A stretch of 64,000 bases of DNA from assembly GCF_017301735.1 (NCBI RefSeq), contig NZ_CP071090.1, positions 6,996,001-7,060,000 of the forward strand, written 5' to 3'. Below are positions 1 to 9,000 of this stretch, one piece after another (position 1 is the first letter of the stretch; each line of letters starts with the position of its first letter). The notes below the pieces were generated by a model that did no database searches, had not been told where the DNA came from, and saw only the letters and a list, made by a program, of their open reading frames with translations. The translations under genes were made by a program, and so were the position numbers. The stretch comes from Pyxidicoccus parkwaysis. Lineage in GTDB: Bacteria; Myxococcota; Myxococcia; Myxococcales; Myxococcaceae.

Positions 1-2
1 GC

Positions 3-3000
3 TCGGTGGACACGGTGGTGGCGCTGCTGGGCGTCTGGAAGGCCGGCGGCGCCTACGTGCCGCTGGACCCGGCACAGCCTGCCCTGCGCCTGCGGACGCT
101 GGTGGACGAGGTCTCCGCCCCGGTGGTGGTGACGCAGTCGCGCCATGCGGACGCCTTCGTGGGCGCATCCGCCCAGCGGGTGTTGATGGACACGGAGGCC
201 GGACAGCTCGCGGCCGGACGGAAGGATGCGCCGCCGCGAGAGGTGTCCGCGAACCACCTGGCCTACGTCCTCTTCACCTCGGGCAGCACCGGCCGGCCCA
301 AGGGCGTGGCCGTGGCCCATGGGCAGCTCGTCCACTACGTGCGCGCCGCCACCGAGCGGCTGGGCCTGGCCGACTGCGTGAGCTTCGCCCTGGTGTCCAC
401 CTTCGTCGCCGACCTGGGCAACACCGTGCTCTTCCCGGCGCTGTGCACCGGAGGCCTGCTGCACGTGCTCACCCAAGGGCGCGCCAGCAGTCCGGAGGGC
501 GTGGCCGAGTACTTCCAGCAGCACGCGGTGGAGTGCGTGAAGCTGGTTCCATCGCACCTGTCCGCGCTGCTCACGGCGGCCGAGCCCCGGCACGTGCTGC
601 CTCGCAAGAAGCTGGTGCTGGGCGGTGAGTCCTCGACGTGGGCCCTGATGGAGCAGGTGCGCGCACTGGCGCCCGAGTGCGAGGTGTTCAACCACTACGG
701 CCCCACCGAGACGACGGTGGGCGTGCTCGCGGGCCCGGTGGAGACGCCGGCCCCGGGTTCCGCGCCGGTGGCGGTGCCGCTGGGCCGGCCGCTGGAGCAA
801 TCGCGACTGTACGTGCTCGACGCGGCCCTCCAGCCCGTGCCCGTGGGGGTGCCCGGGGAGCTGTACATCGGCGGCGCGCAGGTGACGCGAGGATACCTGC
901 ACCGGCCGGAGCTGACGGCGGAGCGCTACCTCCCCGACCCCTATTCGCCCGTGCCGGGCGCGCGCATGTACCGCAGTGGAGACCGCGTGCGCTGGCGCGA
1001 GGACGGACGCGTGGAGTTCATCGGCCGCGCGGACTTCCAGGTGAAGGTGCGCGGCTTCCGAGTGGAGCCGGGTGAAATCGCCACCGTGCTGCGAGAGCAC
1101 CCCGAGGTGCGCGACGCGGTGGTGCTGGCTCGCGAGGACGTGCCCGGCGACAAGCGCCTGGTGGCCTACGTCGTCCCCAACCTGGACGTCGCCGTCCTGC
1201 GCACGTGGCTGCGCGACCGCCTGCCCGAGCACATGGTGCCCTCCGCCTTCGTGCCGCTGGAGGCGCTGCCGCTGACGCCCAACGGCAAGGTGGACCGCAA
1301 GGCCCTGCCTCCTCCGGCGATGAACACGGACGCAAGCCCCACCTTCGTCGCCCCGCGTTCGCCAACCGAGACACAGCTCGCCGCCATCTGGGCGGAGGTC
1401 CTCCACCTGGACAAGGTCGGCGTCACCGACGACTTCTTCAACCTCGGTGGCCACTCGCTGCTGGCGACGCAGGTCGTCTCCCGCATGCGCCGCGCTTTCG
1501 GAGTGGAGCTGCCCGTGCGCGTCCTCTTCGAGGCGCCCACCGTGGCGATGCTCGCCTCGCGCGTGGAGTCCGCAAGGCGGTCGCACGGCGGCGGGCAGCT
1601 CCCGCCGCTGGTGTCGGTGCCTCGCACCGGCCCGCTGCCGCTGTCCTTCTCGCAGCAGCGCGTCTGGTTCCTCGTCCAGTTCCAGCCCGGCAGCGCCTAC
1701 TACAACATCCCCTTCGCCGTGAGCATCGACGGCCCGCTGCACCGCGAAGCCCTCACGCGCACGCTCCAGGAGCTCGTCCGTCGGCATGAGGTGCTCCGCA
1801 CCAGCTTCCACACCCAGGAGGGTGGCGAGCCCTTCCAGCGCGTCCACCCGGACGCGGAGCTGACACCGTCCTTCGTGGACCTGGGCCATCTGCCCGAGTC
1901 CCAGCGCGACGAGGCGGCCCGGCGGCAGGCGCTCACGGAGGCCCAGAAGCCCTTCGACCTGCTGCAGGCGCCGCTGATGCGCGCCACGCTGCTGCGGCTG
2001 TCGGACGAGCGCCATGTGCTGCTCGTCACCGTCCATCACATCGTCTCGGATGGTTGGACCAGCGGCATCCTCTTGCGCGAGGTCGGGTTGCTCTACCCTG
2101 CCTTCTCGCGCGGGTTGCCGTCGCCGCTGCAGCCGCTGCCGTTCCAGTACGCGGACTTCGCTGCCTGGCAACGCGGCTGGCTGCAGGGTGAGACGCTGGA
2201 GCGGCAGGTGACGTGGTGGCGCGACCAGCTCCACGGCGTGCCGCACGCGCTGGAGCTGCCCACCGACAGGCCCCGCCCGCCCGTGCAGACGGACCGCGGC
2301 GGCCTCATCCCGGTGCGCCTGGGAGAGACCCTCACGGCGGCCTTCAAGCAGTGGTGCGAGCGCGAGGGCGTCACGCCCTTCATGGGCCTGCTCGCCACGT
2401 TCCAGGTGCTGCTGTCACGCTACTCGGGTCAGGACGACATCGTGGTGGGTTCGCCCATCGCCAACCGGCAGCACACCGAGCTGGAGGGCATCGTCGGCTT
2501 CTTCGTCAACACCCTCGCCCTGCGCGGCCGGCTGGCGCCCGGGATGAGCCTGCGCGAGTTGCTCGCCCAGGTGAAGGAGACGACGCTCGGCGCATATGCC
2601 CACCAGGATGTCCCCTTCGAGAAGCTGGTGGACGCGCTGAAGCTGGAGCGCGACATGAGCCGCTCGCCGCTGTTCCAGGTGATGCTCGGGCTGACGAACA
2701 TCCCGCGCGAGCGGGAGCAGGAGACCGACGGTGCCGACGTCGTGCGAGCACTGGAGGTGGACAACGGCACGTCCAAGTTCGACCTGTCGTTGCTGCTCGC
2801 GGACACCCAGGACGACATCACCGGAGCGTTCGAATACAACAGCGACCTCTTCGATGAGGCGACGGCGCGGCGCGTGGTCAGCCACATGGTACGGCTGCTG
2901 GAGTCGGCCGTGGCCGACGCGGGCCAGCCCATCTCCCGCCTGAAGCTGCTCGGCGAGGACGAGCAGCGCCAGGTCCTGGTGGACTTCAACGACACCTCGC

Positions 3001-6000
3001 ACGAGCCGCACACGCCCGTGCTGCTTCACCGTCCGGTGGAGGCCCAGGCCCGGCGCACGCCGCACGCGGTAGCCGTCAGCGACGGCTCGCGCTCGCTCAC
3101 CTACGCGGAGCTGGATGCGCGCGCCAATCAGGTGGCACACCACCTGGTGGAGTTGGGCGTGCCCGATGGAGGCACGGTGGGCCTGTGCCTGGACAAGAGC
3201 CTGGACATGGCCGTCGCCGTGCTGGCCACACTCAAGGCCGGTGCCGCCTACCTGCCACTGGACCCGAGCTACCCCGCTGATCGGCTCGCGTTCATGTTGG
3301 AGGACGCGCAGGCTCCCGTCGTCCTCACGCAGTCACACCTGCTCGCCTCGGTGCCCGTCAACACGAGCGCGCTCCGCGTGTGCATGGACACCGAGACGGA
3401 GACGTTCGCGCGGAAGCCCGAGCATGCGCCGGCCCGAGACGTGTCACCGGAGTCCAACTGCTACTTCATCTACACGTCGGGCAGCACCGGCCGGCCCAAG
3501 GGCATCGTCATGCCCCACCGGGCCGTGAGCTACCTGCTGGCGTGGCAGAACCCGCGCTCCGTGGTGCGCCCCGAGGGCGTCACGCTCCAGTTCGCGTCAC
3601 TCAACTTCGACGTGTCTCTCCAGGAGCTGTTCTGCACCTGGTGGTGCGGAGGCACGGTGCTGCTGCCCACCGGCGGCCTGCGCCAGGACATCCCCGCACT
3701 GCTGGACTTCATGAACCGGCACGCGGTGGAACGGCTGTTCCTCCCCTTCGTCGCGCTCCAAGCCATGGCGGACGCCGTGTCCCACGGCGCCACGCTGCCT
3801 CGAGCACTCACGGAAGTGGTGACGGCGGGCGAGCAACTCCAGGTGACGCCCGCGCTGGTGTCCTTCTTCGAGAAGCTGCCCGGCTGCGTGCTGGAGAACC
3901 AGTACGGCCCGTCGGAGGCTCACGTCGTCACCGCGTACCGGCTGGAAGGGGCGCCGTCCACGTGGCCGAAGCTGCCGTGCATCGGCGCACCTGTGGGGCA
4001 CACGCAGCTCTACGTGCTGGACGCGCACGGCCAGCCCTGCCCGGTGGGCGTGCCCGGTGAGGTGTACATCGGCGGCACGCACCTGGCGCACGGCTACCTG
4101 GCGCGGCCGGACCTGACGGCGAAGGCCTTCGTGCCGAACCCGTTCAGCGATGAGCCGGGTGCGCGCATGTACCGCACCGGCGATGCGGCGAAGTGGAGGC
4201 CCGACGGCACGCTGGACTTCCTCGGCCGCCTGGATGGACAGGTGAAGTTGCGTGGCTACCGCGTGGAGCTGGGCGAGGTGGAGTCCGTCCTGCGCGCGGC
4301 GCCCGGAGTGCGCGACGCGGCCGCCGTGGTGCGCGAAGTTGGCGCGGGCGACAAGCGACTGGTGGCGTACGTCGTCGCGGCGGGCCCGATGAACGCCGAG
4401 TGTGCTGTGGACGCGGAGGGCCTGCGCGGCTTCATCCAGCAGCGCCTGCCCGAATACATGGTGCCCTCCGCCTTCGTCCTGCTGGAGGCCCTGCCCCTGA
4501 CGCCCAGCGGCAAGCTCGCGCGCAACCTGCTCCCCGCGCCCGACGTGGAGAGCCTGCGCGGCGACGCGCCCTTCACCGCTCCGCGCAACCCGCTGGAGGA
4601 GAAGCTCGCCGAGCTGTTCTCCGCCATCCTCCGCCTGCCCCAGGTGAGCGTCACCGACAGCTTCTTCGAGCTCGGTGGCCACTCGCTGCTGGCCACCCAG
4701 GTCATCTCGCGCATCCGCTCCGCGCTCGGCGTGGAGTTGCCGCTGCGCACGCTGTTCGAGGCCCCCACCGTGGCGGCCCTCGCCACGCGCATCGCCTCGG
4801 CGGCGCCTGGGGCTCAGGCACCGGCCATCATCTCCGTGCCTCGCAACGGGCCGCTGCCGCTGTCCTTCGCTCAGCAGCGCCTCTGGTTCATCGACCAGCT
4901 CCAGCCGGGCAATGCCAACTACAACATGCCCACCTTCGTGCGCATGGAGGGGGCACTCGACACGGACGCGCTGCGCCGCGCCTTCGAGGAGTTGGTGCTC
5001 CGGCATGAGGCCCTGCGCACCACCTTCACCCAGCACGAGGGCCAGCCCCTCCAGGTCATCGCTCCTCACGGCGAGCTACCCCTGGTGACGACGGACCTCA
5101 GTGGACTGGACCCGCAGACTGCCCGCGCTGAGCTGGAGCGCAACCTGCGCGCCGAACTGCTGACTCCCTTCAATCTCTCCACAGGCCCGCTCATCCGTGC
5201 CCGGCTGTTGAAGCTGGGGCCCACGGACCACGTGCTCGCGCTCAACATGCACCACATCGTCTCCGACGGTTGGTCCATGGGCGTGCTCGTGCGCGAAGTC
5301 GCCGCGCTCTACGCGGCGTTCTCCGAAGGCCAGCCTTCGCCGCTGTCGCCGTTGTCACTCCAGTACGCCGACTACGCCGTCTGGCAGCGGAACTGGCTCC
5401 AGGGCGCGGTGCTCAATGAGCAGATTGCCTGGTGGAAGCAGCACCTCGGTGGCGCCGCCACGCTGGAGCTGCCCACCGACAAGCCGCGTCCGCCCGTGCA
5501 GACCTTCAACGGCGGAAGGACTCCTGTCGCGCTGTCTCGGTCCGCGTCCGAGGCACTCAATGCGCTGTGCCAGCAGGAGGGCGCCACGCCCTTCATGGCA
5601 CTGACGGCCGCGTTCCAGGTGCTCCTCTCCCGCTACTCCGGCCAGCAGGACGTCTCCGTCGGCTCGCCCATCGCCGGCCGCAACCGGGGTGAGCTCGAAG
5701 GCCTCATCGGCTTCTTCGTCAACACGCTCGTGCTGCGCTCGCAATTCGAGGCACAGCACTCCTTCCTCGACGTGTTGAGGCAGGTGAAGGAAGCCGCCCT
5801 GGGCGCCTACGCCCACCAGGACGTGCCCTTCGAGCGCCTGGTGGAAGAACTCCAGCGCACCCGCGACTTGAGCCGCAGCCCCCTCTTCCAGGTCTTCTTC
5901 GCCCTGCAGAACACCCCCATGCCCGAGGGGCAGGCGCGCAAGACGGGCGTGACGCTCCGCCCGCTGGAGGAGGTGGACAACCCCACCATCAAGTTCGAGC

Positions 6001-9000
6001 TTCAGCTCAACCTCTCGGAGACTCCGGACGGCTACCTGGGCTCGCTCGGCTACAACACCGACCTCTTCGAGCACGCCACCGCCGCGCGGATGGCGGAGCA
6101 CTTCCGCGTGCTCGTGGAAGCCCTCACCCGCCAGCCCCAGGCGCCGCTCGCGTCCCTGTCCATGCTGACGCAGGCCGAGCGGCGACAGGTGCTCGTGGAG
6201 TGGAACGCCACCGCCTCCGAGTACCCGCGCGGCACCACGCTCCCGGAGGTCTTCGCGCAAGTCGTCGCGCGCTTCCCGGACAAGGTCGCCGTGGAGTTCG
6301 GCGACTCCAAGCTCACCTACCGGCAGTTGGATGAGCGTGCGAATCAGCTCGCCTGGCACCTGCGCAGCCTCGGCGTGTCCACCGACTCGCGCGTGGCCAT
6401 CGCTCTCGACCGCTCGCTGGAGCTGATTGTCTCTCTCGTCGCCATCCTCAAGGCTGGCGGCGCCTACGTGCCTCTGGACCCGTCGTATCCGCGTGAGCGC
6501 CTCGCCGCCATGGTGGAGGACGCTCAGCCCGGCGTGCTCATTACCTCGCGCGAGCTGGTGACGAAGCTGCCCACGGAGGGACTGTCCACCGTGGTGCTGG
6601 ACGAGGTGTCGCTGGAGGCGCAGTCGACCTCCGCGCTGCCTGTCGCAGCACTCCCGCAGAGCCTCGCGTACATCGACTTCACGTCTGGCTCCACTGGTCG
6701 CCCCAAGGGCGTCGGCACGCCGCAGGCCGCCGTGCTGCGCACCCTCTTCGGCAACGACTACGCGCACCTCGGTCCGGACGAAACGTTCCTCCTCATCGCG
6801 CCTGTCTCCTTCGACGCTTCCACCCTGGAGCTCTGGGGCCCGCTGCTCCATGGCGCGCGACTCGTCGTCTTCCCTCCCCACTCGCCTTCCGACTTGAAGG
6901 TGTTGGAGACCCTCCTCATCAGGCACGGCGTCACGACGCTGCATCTCACCGCCGGCCTCTTCACCCAGGTGGTCGACCACAACTTCCCTGCCCTTCGCGG
7001 CGTGAGGCAGCTGCTCACCGGTGGTGACGTGGTGAGCGCTCCGCACGTGCGCCGCGTGCTTGAAGAGCTACGCATCCCGGTAACTGCCTGCTACGGCCCC
7101 ACCGAGACGACGCTCTTCGCCTCTACCCACCGCATGACTTCGGTGGAGCACGTCGGCACCTCCGTGCCCATCGGCAAGCCCATGGGCAACACGCAGGTTT
7201 ACCTGCTGGATGCCTCCGGTCAGCCAGTTCCCGTCGGTGTCGTGGGCGAGCTGTTCATCGGTGGTGACGGCGTGGCCCGTGGCTACGTCGGTCAGCCCTC
7301 CCTCACCGCGGAGCGCTTCGTACCGGACTCCTTCTCCGGCATTCCCGGTGCCCGTCTCTACCGCACGGGAGACCTCGCCCGATGGCGCAATGACGGCGTG
7401 CTGGAGTTCCTCGGCCGCGCTGACGCTCAGGTGAAGGTGCGCGGCTACCGCATCGAGCTGGCCGAAGTCGAAGCAGCCCTGCTCGCCTTCCCCGACGTGG
7501 GTCAGGCCGTGGCCCTCGTTCGCGAGGACGTGCCCGGCGACAAGCGCCTCGTCGGCTACGTCGCCGCTCCCGACTCGCTCGACATGGCTGCCCTGCGTAC
7601 TGCCCTCAAGCAACGGCTGCCCGAGTACATGGTGCCCTCCGCCCTCGTGCGCCTGGACGCCCTGCCCCTCACCGCAAACGCCAAGGTCGACCGCAAGGCC
7701 CTGCCCGCTCCGGACGCGTCCTCCACGGGCGCCGCCTACGTCGCCCCCCGTAACCCGCTGGAGGAGAAACTCGCGGAGCTGTTCGCGGCCGTGCTGCGCG
7801 TGCAGAAGGTGAGTGTCACCGGCAACTTCTTCGAGCTGGGCGGACACTCGCTGCTGGCTACGCAGGTCGTCTCGCGCATCCGCTCCGCGCTCGGTGTGGA
7901 GCTGCCGCTGCGCACGCTGTTCGAGGCACCCACCGTCGCGGCCCTCGCCACGCGCATCGCGTCGGCGGCGCCAGGGGCTCAGGCGCCGGCCATCGTCTCC
8001 GTGCCTCGCAACGGGCCGCTGCCGCTGTCCTTCGCTCAGCAGCGCCTCTGGTTCATCGACCAGCTCCAGCCCGGCAATGCCAACTACAACATGCCCACCT
8101 TCGTGCGCATGGAAGGCGCGCTCGACTCCGCGGCGTTGCAGCGCAGCTTCGAGGAGCTGGTGCGCCGGCATGAAGCCCTGCGCACCACCTTCACCCAGCA
8201 CGAGGGCCAGCCCCTCCAGGTCATCGCTCCTCACGGCGAGCTGCCACTGGAGGTGACGGACCTCAGCAGCCTGGAGCCCACTGCCGCCCGCGCGGAGCTG
8301 GAGCGTCACCTGCGCACGGAGCTGCTGACTCCGTTCAACCTCTCCACCGGCCCGCTCATCCGTGCGCGGCTGTTGAAGCTGGGAGCGACGGACCACGTGC
8401 TCGTGCTCAACATGCACCACATCGTCTCCGACGGTTGGTCCATGGGCGTGCTCGTGCGCGAAGTCGCCGCGCTCTACGCGGCGTTCTCCGAAGGCCAGCC
8501 TTCGCCGCTGCGTCCTCTGCCGCTCCAGTACGCGGACTACGCCGTCTGGCAGCGTCAGTGGCTGCAAGGCGCGGTGCTCGATGAGCAGATTGCCTGGTGG
8601 AAGCAGCACCTCGGTGGCGCCGCCACGCTGGAGCTGCCCACGGACAAACCGCGCCCGCCCGTCCAGACCTTCCGTGGCTCGCACGTGCCCGTGGCACTGT
8701 CTCGTACCACCTCGGACGCGCTCAAGGCGCTGTGCCAGCAGGAGGGCGTCACGCCCTTCATGGTGCTGCTTGCCGCCTTCCAGGTGTTGCTCTCCCGCTA
8801 CTCCGGCCAGCCGGATGTCTCGGTGGGCTCACCCATTGCCGGCCGCAACCGGGGCGAGCTCGAAGGGCTCATCGGCTTCTTCGTCAACACGCTCGTGCTG
8901 CGCTCGCAGCTCGACGCACAGCGCTCCTTCCGCGACGTGCTGGCGCAGGTGAAGGAGACGGCGCTGGGCGCCTACGCCCATCAGGACGTGCCCTTCGAGC